Shown in pieces: positions 50,573 to 62,100 of a stretch of DNA of 64,000 nt (position 1 is its first letter; each line of letters begins with the position of its first letter). Origin of the DNA: Dicaeum eximium (lineage: Eukaryota; Chordata; Aves; Passeriformes; Dicaeidae); the NCBI GenBank assembly GCA_013396995.1, contig VWZP01004604.1, forward strand, positions 340,001 through 404,000. Direction: 5' to 3'. Under the pieces are notes generated by a model, which did not search any database, had not been told where the DNA came from, and was given only the letters and a program-made list of their open reading frames with translations. The position numbers were made by a program, and so were the translations under genes.

Positions 50573-52599
50573 TCGCACGGGCGGGCGGGGGCTGGGAAGC
50601 GGCGGTCCCTCCTCCAGGCGGCCCCTTGACTGGAAACATGCCAGAAAGTAAGCTCTTCTCTGCCGTGAACTTGTAAAACTTCGAGTTTACCCAATCCTTG
50701 TTTACCCCGAGAGCACCAGGAAAGCTTTCTCGGTGGGATGTGTAACAAAAAGCAGGTCCGATGTCATAGCTGCTATTTTGTGGTTGCTTTTCAATATCGG
50801 TGGTGTTGGCAAGGCCTCGCTGTTCTCCTCAGGGAGGGTAATCTGCTGTAAAGAATGATCGATCAGATAAAGAACGTACTGAGGTTCTAGTCAAAGTGTG
50901 GGAAGAGGCCAAACTAATTAAAAGATGCAAAATGACAGTGTTGAAATTTTAGTTGCTAGATATCAAGCTGAGACCAAGCAGCATCCAGCAGAAATATGCT
51001 TTGGTAATGTGGAACAAGCCACACAAAAAAACATATATCTTAAACCAAAACCTGTAGGAAATAGTAGGCATTGATAAAAAATTGGAGGCTGTAATTAATT
51101 TTGTGAAGTATTGCCAGACAAAAAATGTAGAGCCTACAAGAGTAAAAAAATTTACCTAACTTTGGGAAATTACTCCAATTACTGGAGGCCATCATCAGAA
51201 CGTGAACCCAAAATTTTCAACAAGATTAAATCATTAAGGGGAAAAAATGGCTGAGAGATGACAACTAAATAGCAGAGAAAATAGAGCGTGCTAATTTCCT
51301 TTCTATAGTCTTAAGAACTCCTATATTTGATAATACTTTGCTAGGGTAAACTGTGGTGGTTAAAGGAGCACATGTGCTGTGCATCAGTAATTCTGTCCTT
51401 AAAGATCTATGATGCATATGATTTAATATGGGGAACAAAGTGCACATAAAGAGCATATATGACATTTTTGTTCAATAGCTTAAGCACATTAGCTTCAGCT
51501 CCTTCAAAAAAATCTCTAATCATCTCCATGACAAGCTACAAGCTGACATGTATTCTGGTGTGACTAGTCAGATGACATGACTCAGCAAAGAAACTTTGAG
51601 AGGCCTAAAGTGCAATTCCTGTGATTTGTAGCAATGTTATTTGCTTTCTTGGACTGTACAGAGAATTCTGTGTAAAACCAGAGAATTAAGCTGTTTTAAA
51701 GCAGCGTGTAATAAACCATAGAGTAGGTTTTCAAGGTAGTCTTCTACCAGACTCTCTATGTTTAGTAGTGTAGCAATTTCCCCACAAGGCCTCTGTATCT
51801 AACACCCACATGCTCTACAACAGTGCCCTGACTAATGTGATTTTGTTTTAGTTCTTGTTTGGAGTGTGCATTAGTTACCTTAGAAAATAATTTCTGTTTT
51901 GTGCAAATACTTTCTCATGTACAACCTTATAATTAATCAGATACATCCTTCAGGCTTTTTTTGATAAATTAAGTCAAGCTCCCACTATGCAGCTCTTCGT
52001 ACATAAGGGGGCTGATGCCTGAATGTGGCACCCACTTATTTAAGAGTCCTAGAATTTTACTTCTATTGGTCACACTGGCATGATTCCAAGTAGCATTTAT
52101 AAGCTTATAGTTTTAATTCAGTATAGTAACAGTGAATTAGTGAAAGGAATAGGCACTTCCCAAAAGATTTTGCAAAGGTGTTTTTCCTATACTATGAGAG
52201 TAGTTTTTGATTACTTGGATTTCTCTGTGCTTCTTGTTGTGTTTTGGAATGTGGTTATTTTATAGGATGCTTAAGACTGGTTTTAGTCTTAGCTCTAAGA
52301 CTTGCAGTACATTGTGAATAAAATTGCAGGGTGCACTGCAAGTCCATAATCCACTGTTTACATTAAGGTCTTTGGGAGTTTGCTGTAGGACTGTTTGTGC
52401 AATTGTTTACCCCTCTGGTTGGGGTGCAGGATCAAGCTCTGAAGGATGGCAACAAAATTAAACCACAGCAAACAATTATAAAAAAAGCCAAACAAACAGA
52501 TGGCCCCTTCAAAAAAGGCACAAAGGAATTTGTGTCTAAAAAAGGAAACAGAAAGAACCATACCTTTTCGTGAAATATGGAAACATACTAAGGAGGCCA

Positions 52600-53210
52600 A
52601 AATGAGTTAGAGCAACAACCACCAAAAAGGAATCTTTATTAGTACCTTTAGTACTTATGAGCAGAAATTCTGCAAGAGAATCCTGAAGATCCACAGAAGA
52701 GTAAGGCTGGGTGGGAAGAGAAATCACAATAAAACCAGAACAGACAAAGTAAAGAGGGGTATGTTTTGGTTACTGGAGAGTATCTTGGAAAATTTTCTGT
52801 GGCAAAACACCTTCCACAAGGAGGAATAGACAGAGAATATGCCGTGAATTGAAATATCAATAGAGTGACTGGAAAATATAAGCAATAATGATTTGGTTTG
52901 ATCAGATGTATTCATCTTGGGATCATAAATTAATTTGTAGCTGGGGAAGGTAGTGCTAAGTTTTTGCTTAATGTCAGTGGAACTAGTGATATTGGAAAAT
53001 GGCACATGTGACATGAATATGGCTGCCTGAAAGAACTCCAAGAATGATCCAGGAAACTATGTACAAACATGCCTGACATCCCCACCGGGCAAGGTGTACA
53101 AACTGTAATAAATAATAGGATGAGATGGCATTGAACCATGTTGGCAGAGCTTTGTGGAGAAGCCTACACTGTTGCAACTTCTGCTTTGCCAGTGTTACTG
53201 CTTGAGAACT
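52600..53210 (+). mobile_element. Decayed CR1 LINE fragment, reverse-transcriptase region
   Basis: The plus strand at 53045-53110 reads NDPGNYVQTCLTSPPGKVYKL, which matches the CR1 reverse-transcriptase signature DPGNYRPVSLTSVPGK. The preceding bases give WKMAHVT in another frame, matching WKKANVT just upstream in CR1. Stops and frame changes show that it is inactive. The part from 52600 to 52950 is a weaker match (NNHQKGIF for NNKKGFF). Limits are approximate. Confidence 0.6.
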
Positions 53211-53689
53211 AGATTTCTAAATGCCATTCTCATCTTTCACAAGCATTAAATGTATTAAAGCAAACAAGGCATTAAAAAAAACCAAAGAAGAGTCAATACT
53301 ATAAGCTCTTTGTGTACTCCAAGAATGTCTGAATCATCTGAAACCATATAAGATTAAAGATATAAGATTAGACACAAAGTAGGCCTGGAAAAGAAGTCAT
53401 GTGATGCAAATTGACATACAAAGACGACTACATTTCCTTTTATCTCTAAATGAAGGAATAAAACAGAAAAAAAAGAGCATTCTTTGTAAGAAATGATTGT
53501 TATAATCACATGACACTTTAATGTCAGATTCTTTAGTCCTTTTTATAAAGGTCAATAACCTTTTACTTTTTAATAGTGTCTTTGAGGCAAACATATTAGA
53601 AAAGGACTAATGTTTTCAACAGCAAATTAATTTAGTTGTGAGATACAAAACAGTCTGCTAGGAAGAGATTATGGACCATTGGAAAAAAA

Positions 53690-53900
53690 AAATTTTCTTG
53701 AGAAATGAGCTTTGGTGATGCATGTGAGCAGTGAGTGGAAACTCTCCAGCTATATTGTGCCCCCTGCAAGGACAATCAGGACTACAGGGAAGTTCAACCT
53801 CCGAATATGACAGGTGTGGGCAGTCTGCCTGTGTTGCTTAGCTGATGAGCTTAATAAAGCTCACCACCTGGTCTCCTGTAAGGCTGTATAGAACTTTACA
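53690..53900 (+). mobile_element. Possible LTR fragment
   Basis: The sequence ends with TGATGAGCTTAATAAAGCTCACCACC, a polyadenylation signal followed by a short U5-like tail, as in avian LTRs. I did not find clear terminal dinucleotides or a target-site duplication, so the call is weak. Confidence 0.25.
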
Positions 53901-55929
53901 GAAACTACTCAAAAGAATTATGGTTTGCGGAAAATGTTTGGTTATATCCTAAAACTTCTAAGCTGGTCTTCATAAGAACCTGTAGTATTTATGAAGTTAG
54001 TGGACAAAAGCTAAACAACTGACCTGGAAGTTATCAGTATAGCTTTACCTCTCCTGTGAGTTGAAGGTACCATAACCTGTTTTGGAGAAACAGAGTCTTT
54101 AAGCTTATCATTGATAAGTCTTGTGTATCCAGTGTTGGTAACCTTTTGTTGATGGTTCTCATTGTGGATCCTGGGGCTTCATTCTTAAGTGATAACATTT
54201 TCTGCCTCTTGTCCTGCACTGGTATGGTCAAAGGAAGCATTTGGAGGGAAAACAAAATCTTCAACTGCAACTGGCTGTGCCTTACTGGTTGGTTGTGGCA
54301 AATAATATACTGTTTATTTACTTTAAGTATCATATAAAACCACCTAGGAGAAATTGAAACTTTACATATGAATTTTTCTTATGGCAAATTTGAAATGTAA
54401 ACTCATTGTTAGTCTCTCTGACTCATTTACTCATGAGATCTGTAGCTGGGAAAGTCAAAACTGAAATTCTTCAAGTTCAAAGTAGCCACAATGAAACCTA
54501 GAGAGCAGGCACACTGCTGTTGGAGAACTATACTAAAGAACTCATGACTGTGAACTGGGAACTGCCTTGCTGTGTTACACCCTGTAACTCTTCAGCTAAA
54601 GTGTATGAGTCCAAAAAGAACTGGTTATTTGCTTTCTTATACCATTTTTTTCATCTTTCTAGAAGCTTGGAAGTTCTTTTCCTTGTGTACTTTTGAATCA
54701 CAGCAGCTCTACTGTTGTTTCTTTACTATAATTGAGAAAGTAATTAAGAGAGTAAATAGTTGCTTAGTATTCAAATTACTCAAAGATAAGTGCTGTGACA
54801 GCTAACTGTGCTTGTGTAACTAAGGGTCTAGGATTAAAGGCGATACCACATTTTTACCTGCTGGACTGCCCTTCTTAGGGGGAAAAGAGAAGTTGAGCAG
54901 AGAAGTCAGTTGTGTCTCCTTGATTGTTTATTGGGTATGAGCTAGAATTTGAGTGAGGAGGAAGTTACAAAAATTGGGATTTACTTGAAGTATTGCTGTA
55001 ACAGATTTTAGGTGAAAGGATCTAAAGAGAAGTAGGAGAACTAGAGGCAAGAAAGTAAGGCACAAGTGACTGATAACTTACTAGCCATCAGCTCACCTGA
55101 AGGCATTCAGTGTTCAAAGAACAAAAGGTAAGGCCACAGAGGCATGTTTGGCAGGCTTATATTTATATTTACGTTATAGTTAGAGGTGTTTTTGTGAAGT
55201 ATTCTTATTTTCTTTGCCTCATGCATGGTATTGATTTATCCTGAGTGTAATGGCACTGTGTTACCCTACTGTGTTAGCTTAATTGATTCAGTTCTGTTTC
55301 TGAGCTATAGCAGAAGATGCTAATATTGCATGTGCTGGTGTTCTGCTGGGTGTTACTGATTCACTGGTAACGTGAAGCCATGTGCAACCCTAGAGCTTTC
55401 ACTACAGTATTTTTCCAGTGCCTTAACAGATCCTATACAGAAGTAAACCAAGTTTCTTTGATTACTGCTCATGTGTTTTAATTTCAAAGGATTAAGATAG
55501 GTGTTACAGTATTAAATTCTGTTACTAGTGCTTGTTGTTCTTTCATCCTTGAATGTCTTCAGAACAAATCCTAGTCAATGGCATGATTCCCCTCCTTTTT
55601 AGGGAGTGTATCTTCCATATTTTCTGAAGTGGATGGTGAACAGATTACTTGTAGTAGCATAAAAATGCTGCCCTTAATATGGTACGCTCCTGGTTTATTT
55701 GAAAAACGTCAATTTACTCAACATTTTTCTTCTAGTTTAGAATACAATATACTGTTGAGTATAAACAGACCCCTTTCCTCATCTTTTGACACGCAAATCC
55801 CTTGTACCCGTAACACAATATATGGATTCTTTCCTGAAGTTCTTTGCTTTGTTTTTAACTCCTCTTCGCAGAACAGAGTGGTTCTTGCTCAGGTATATCC
55901 TCATACCGTTCATTTCTAAACTATCCCAC

Positions 55930-56190
55930 GAGGAGCTCACCCAGCAGGGGTTAAGGAGCAGAGCCGTTTTGCCGGCCTTGGAATGCCGCGTTACCGCAGC
56001 GCTCCCGCTGCCGACGGCCCGGCAGGAGCAGCGCCGGCGGGCGGGCGCCAGGGGCCGCTGTGGCTCCGCGCTGGCCGCGCCTCGGGGGCGCTCCCGCCGG
56101 GCGGGCCCGCGCTGCTGCCGCCGCCCCGCGCTGCTGCCCACGCGGAGCCGCCGCCGGGGAGGGAAAGGCTTTCCACCGGCGCACTGGCAA
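55930..56190. promoter_or_regulatory. Second small CpG island upstream of SLC38A11
   Basis: About 260 bases of very high GC and CpG content with GC boxes, isolated in AT-rich DNA 8 kb upstream of SLC38A11 exon 2. On the minus strand a good donor (CTGG then GTGAGCT, GT at 55939-55940) could end a non-coding leader exon of SLC38A11. It could equally be the promoter of a plus-strand non-coding RNA. Open frames here are shadows of the base composition. Confidence 0.6.
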
Positions 56191-59100
56191 CTGCAAAGAA
56201 ATGCTCAGAACAGCTCTGAATCCATTGTGGGCGTTTTGCCGTGCTCCAAAAGATTTATCAGGGATGGAAAATAAAGATAAAAATCAAGTGACAGTGTCGT
56301 ATTAGAAAAACATGACAAAATTTATGTAATTAAGATGATTGTGTCAGAGATTAGTCAAACTCCTGTCTTTTGTTGACTTGTTCAGGACCATCTTTGTAAG
56401 TTCCAGGCATTCCTTACAATTGCCTGTCCAGTTATGAGTCTTGGCCACTTTCAAACTGATGTTTCTCTATATTTCTATGCAGAGCAGTGAGATAAGATAT
56501 TGCAAATCTGATCATGGAAGTTGGTGTTTGAATGATGCTATGTAAGTATTTAACTTATTTATGGTGTAAAACGTTACAAGTAGTAAACTGATTATAGTTT
56601 ATTTATTATGTACCAAGGGGAAGAATACTTTTGCTATCCTTTGGGAAACTATGAGCTCCCTGTACATTTTCACTTGTTCATTATTTAAAAATATTATTTA
56701 TAGAGACAATATTAATGATGAAATCTTGGGCAAAGAGCAGGCAGTGTTGAAACTCCTAAATGCTCTATGGTGTATGAATATAGCAGAAGAGCTAACCAAT
56801 TCCATATACCTGTAGGATGTAATGGATCACTTTGTTATGCTTGTGTGGTTTTGTTATTTGTAGATGTGGCACACTTGTTTGTACATACCCTGTAGTTGGT
56901 TCTGCAGTAATGCAGGTTTAGAATCCATTAGTAAGTGAAAGACTGATTTCTTTTGAGAAGGAGTAGAAGAACAGGTAGTTTTTGTTCTGCCAAAAGAACT
57001 AGCCAGGGGAAGGAAAAAAGAAGGAGAAAACTGGAAAGGGCTGTGGGAAGGGATAATTTTTAAATGGTTGGGCAAAAATAAGTAGGAGGCAATCAGGCTT
57101 ATCAAGTATTATTTTGCTAATGACTTCCCTGCCATTTAGCTTCTCTTTTGACTGCATTTGCAACCTCTTCTATTTTTCTTACAGAAGCATTTTCTGATTT
57201 GCCAATCCTAATGTTTTATCTTAGTTAGGTGATTAAGTGCTTCCCAATCACTATTCACTTCGTAATCATATTTGATTGCTGATTTTAATCCTAAATTAAA
57301 ACATTACATCGTGAAATGCAGCCAAGAAGTATCTGGAAAAAGGTGTTGATTTTATTTTAGAGGTTGAAGAGCTACGTGCAAATATAGTTTCCATTGAAGT
57401 TCAGTAAAACAGTAGATCTCCTTTTAAGTATCTACTTGATATAAACCAAGAGATTTGGTAAACATATAGAGAGCAGTGTTTTGTCCAACATACTCCTACT
57501 GGTATGTCATGGTTCCATATAACTTACAGAGATTTTCCATTAGCAGTAGGATGTGGATGTACCTTACAAATCTCTCCTCTTTGTCAAAGCATATATGACA
57601 GATGGTTACAGTGACACCTTAGTTCTGTCTCCTGCTTCAAAATAGACTTGCTGTCAATTAATTCAGACTAGGAGTGAATTAAATTTGGTTGTCTATTTTT
57701 TATTGCTTACTTAATACATATTACTGTTAGCTTTTCCAACTTGTTTGTTTGTTAACATTTGACAGAATAAATCATGACCCATAACTGAGCTTCTATCTAT
57801 TAATATAGTGTGATGAATTAGATCAAATAAAAAGGTTGCATTCAACACTCTATTTAATTAACATCACAGAACAACAGTAAAAATATATAACAATATTTTC
57901 CAAAACACTGACAAGAATTAGGAGTGAAAAGGATTGTATTTTCAGAAAGGTATCCTGATTTCAGCATATACTTTTCTTATGGTGTTGCACTTGCAGTTCA
58001 CTATCTGAGCATGAGTTCCCTACTGCTAAAAGGAGGGCAATGATAGTTTCCATTTTATGGAACTACTGAGAAGAAAAATCCATTAATATTTTATCTCAGA
58101 TATTAATGTGGTATATGCTATAGAAAATGCTTCAAGTAAACAATAACCAACCCCCCCAAAAATCTACTACCTTATTTGAATTTGGAAAAAAAATTGGGAA
58201 AAAAAAGTATTTTCAGGTAGAAGTTGAAGGATAATATCCCTTTGAGCATTGAGCTGAATTTTTTTCACTTTTGATCCATTTGGAGAATGACTTATGTAGG
58301 AAGAAATCTGAGAGAAGTTAGAAGTTGCTAATGTGGAGCCTGCATGAAGTTGCTAAAAAGGAAAGCTATGTAGGAAGAGCCTATAATTTTCATTCCTATC
58401 TTTGGACTTGGATTAATGCCCGGAATAGTGACAAATAGAGCGTCACCGGGGAAAGACTGAGAATAATCTGCATTGGCAATAACAACTAACTAAAGCAATG
58501 GATAACTGCGATTATAACCATAAAGTATTTGCTAATAAAAACAATCCCTTTCTGTTTGCAGTAAAGATAATTGACAAGAGAGACTTTTCTAGCATTTTCA
58601 ATGGGAGAAAGAAATGGAAAGGTTGATAACTGTTTGTGCGACTGTGTGAATATATGCATGATATATATACACACATATCTATGTTCAACAGACAAGTTCA
58701 GCAGGAGGTATTACAAAATATCCTCCACCTCTCAAGGCCGAAAATATACTCTTTCTAGGAGAGTTACTGAAGAGGCACTGTTTTGAAGAGCTTGGCATAG
58801 CAAGTGCATGTATACCTGAGAATACCATTTTCATAGATGTAGGGATGGCATGTAATGTGGTAGTGGTATTTATTTGATTTTTCCTCTCTATAATTTAATC
58901 TTTTTTGTTTTAAAAAAATATAAAGACAGACATACTCTAGTTTAAATGTTCAGTACTTCCCCACACATCTTAGTCCCATTTTGCTATAATGGTATCCCTT
59001 CAGAACCCTGACTTTACCCTGTGCTCCTCAAGAAACACTTCCTCACCTGCTGCCCTATTTTTGCCTTCCTTCAGAAGACCCAGGCCTACAGAAAACCACC

Positions 59101-62100
59101 ATGTGCTGTCTGAGTTGATAGTATCCTTTGAGAAAAAGGGTAATCGACTTTTCTGGCTGTCTTTGAAGCCTGAAGGCGCAACAGTGGCTGCTGTAGTTCT
59201 CATATCCCTAATTCAAAATTCAAGTCATCCTGTCTCTTGGTTTGGTGGGTAAAGTATTTATGACTGTAAGATACAGTGGCTCTTACTTTCTTTAGGAAAG
59301 ATTTAAGAAAGTGAGGCTCTGGCAAAAGAATAACAAAAAGAGGGACAAATGGAGTAAAAATTGTAGTATTTTGTAATAAATAACTCCACATATGATTTTT
59401 AAAGCTTTGTTTGCCTTGTTTTTGTTTTTTTTTAAGACGATTGCTATGGGAATGGAAAGCAGACCATACCAGCTAGGTTTGTGTATTGAACATAATGTTA
59501 TTCTAGCACTGCATGAAGAAAAGTTCCCCTTGTGTAAGGAGGTAATAGTTGTATTAATTTTGTGGGGTTTGGATTCCTTGTGTTGCTTTTGAAGCATGGT
59601 TGACCTAAAAAGGAATGTAGAACTGGAAGAAATCCACTGACAGTTCTGGCCAAAAGCATCCAGAAACAAGACATGAGTTTTGAACAGTGGACATATTCTC
59701 CTTATCAAGTGGAGAATTTACTTACAGAGATGTCAGCTTTTAAGTATTTCTGCCACTGTAGAATTCTCTGACCTTATGACTTTTCTTATTTATGAACATT
59801 GTTACTGTCTTAGGAAAGGGATAAATGATATATGAGAGAGGGTCTGTCCAGGTTGGGTCAATGTTGAAAGACCAGCTGACCACTGAATTCCCTTCATGTT
59901 TGTTATAACAGAAGGAAGTCTTACAAAACATCTTCCTTTATTATAGAAAAATATGTTAATGCAAACACATGTAAAGTTACATGTGTTAAGTTTTATAGTT
60001 CTTGCATATCCTGCACAGTCTTTCCTAGTACATATAAAATCTGATTATGACTATTGAAACAATTACATTTTCTTTAAAGAACGTCACAGTCTTATCTCTT
60101 CTGTTTGGGGTACTCCTTACTGTGCACATGGGAGTAAAACGAAGGAATATATAGTGAATAATTAAAGTACAATATAGTAAATATAAAATTTTAAAATAAG
60201 CATCTATATTTACAGGAGTAATTATCACTATGGGATCAAATATTTTAGACAATTTAACATACTTGCCTTGCTACTACATAAAAGGAGGCAGAATTATTTA
60301 AGGCAAACCTATAGATATATATTTTTATATATATGTACTTGTGTATATTTTTATGGTAGAACCAAGGGTTAATAGGTGCTAGCTGGTAGAGAAATCCACC
60401 TTTGGGCTGGAAGACTGCAGTCACTCAAACTAGTGACATTGCTGGGGAGGTAAAGACATGCTGCACATATTAACTGGTATAAAATACCCTGTTGAAGCCT
60501 GTTGTTGACACCCGTTCTTTAACAACAACAAGAGTCTGTTTGCAAGCAGAAATAGGAACATGTGATGATATGGCTGAGTAAAATACAGTTCTCCATATTA
60601 TGTGCAGTTGCTAAGGATATAAACCTATCAGTGATACCCCATTTTAGGAGTTCAGAGAATGAATAATAGCTCTGTGACTAACTATTAATGATACGGATAG
60701 AAAAAGAAGAACTGTTGGGTAACAGAAGGTAGAATCATTTTACTATATGCAGCGATGAACATTACCTTGCACAAACAGTACAGCCTTGAAGTAGGGTGGG
60801 TGGAGGTGCAGCTGGGTGGGAGGCAGAAAAGGATTGAGAAAATATGATTTATGGGTGAGAAATTTTTACATTAGAAATTTAACACTAGAGATGCTGCAGA
60901 CTGAGCTGTGAGTTTCCAGATGCTCCCTGCTTTCAATTTTGTATTAATGACAGTTATTTCCACAGCAACCATTAGTGACATTGCAGAAAAGATTGCAGCT
61001 AGAGTTTTTCTATTGTTAGCCATTGTTGTGGATTATAGCTATTTTATTGCTTTTTAAGATGATGCCCTATGAATCTCTTTCCTCTTTTCCTCAATACACG
61101 TTTTTTACTGACATAATATATGCAAATAAGCATTACAATTGCATAATCAAAAATTAGCTAAACAATTTTACCCAGGGTTTCTAAATGTTGATTTTGTAAC
61201 CTAGCAGTAGAGATAGCACATTATTCAAATGTTTTAAAAACTATTTCAAGATTCCTGGTGCTGCCTTAAAAGCACAAGTACAACTGATTATAAAATTGGA
61301 AACATCTTCAGGATTGAGGTGATGGCTCTAAGTTACTGGTGCAGTTAGAATCATAGAATCCTTAAGGTCGGAAAAGACACCCAAGATTATTGAGCCCAAC
61401 CTTTCACCAACCACCACCATGTCAACAGCTCACTAGATTTGGTTCAGAAGTGCACCAGTGTGGTCACAGTCATTTTAGGTAGGATAAGCATGGGTCTGAT
61501 AAAGCCATGAAACACACATTGTTATGAAGGAATTGAGTACTCAGTTCCTGTTACAGCCAAGAGATGGAATTGCATGAGGAGTTATAGTAGGGTTTTTCCA
61601 CTTAAAATAAGTGTTTTGTTATTATTCTATGAATAATTATTGTTGAACCATACTGTGATAGTAACAGCTTGTCTGACTACGTTCTCTTCAGTTTTATTTG
61701 CAAAATATTTAGTAGTCCTGATCTACACTGCCAGTTCAGAAAAGAACACTTACAGGTGTGTTAATCATTTTTTTCTTGCTGAATCCTCTAGCAGCAAAAA
61801 ATTAGGTCCAAGGAGTTCTCTCCCATGCTGGTAACTGCTCTGTCACTCCTTTCCTGTGGTGCATCTCTGTATAGAAGAAGCTGCACACTATTGAAACAAG
61901 TAGCAGTGAGCTGTTGCATTACCACACCAGCACACGAGAGTGCAGTGTAGGGGCTGCACAGCCAAGGATGTCGCAGCCAAGAATACAAACAACTGATATT
62001 GTAAGTCTAATTTTAGGTGCAGGAGTCTCAACAATTTCTTTACATATAACAAGAAAGATTTAGAACTATCTCAGTAGATATTATAAATAAGCAATGTTCT

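Larger units (their letters stand above)
49640..50760. promoter_or_regulatory. CpG island, probable SLC38A11 promoter region
   Basis: A GC- and CpG-rich block in an otherwise AT-rich region, interrupted by 389 N. It starts about 1.7 kb upstream of SLC38A11 exon 2, so it is the nearest promoter-like sequence for that gene. Several minus-strand donor-like sites occur on the right side of exon 2 (for example GTGAGG at 49953 and GTGAGC nearby). Open frames here in several phases are a by-product of the high GC content. A TATA box was not seen. Confidence 0.6.
50761..55920. other. Non-coding region upstream of SLC38A11
   Basis: AT-rich sequence holding a decayed CR1 relic and a possible LTR. A stretch at about 50870-51250 has a long broken frame on the plus strand (VWEEAKLIKRCKM and on), but I could not assign it to any family. 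No coding exon or RNA gene is recognised. Confidence 0.65.

Noticed and set aside
49717..50748. 343-codon minus-strand frame and neighbours
   Set aside because: More than a third of the frame is N and the rest has CpG-island composition.
50870..51250. Broken plus-strand frame reminiscent of a retroelement
   Set aside because: I tried to match it to retroviral and LINE proteins and found no convincing signature, so it is not annotated as an element.
55779..56305. Overlapping GC-rich frames of 60-160 codons
   Set aside because: Composition-driven shadows of the small CpG island; no start context or domain that supports a protein.
59292..59708. 138-codon minus-strand open frame
   Set aside because: Its hydrophobic and lysine-rich stretches reflect AT-rich sequence; there is no family resemblance.
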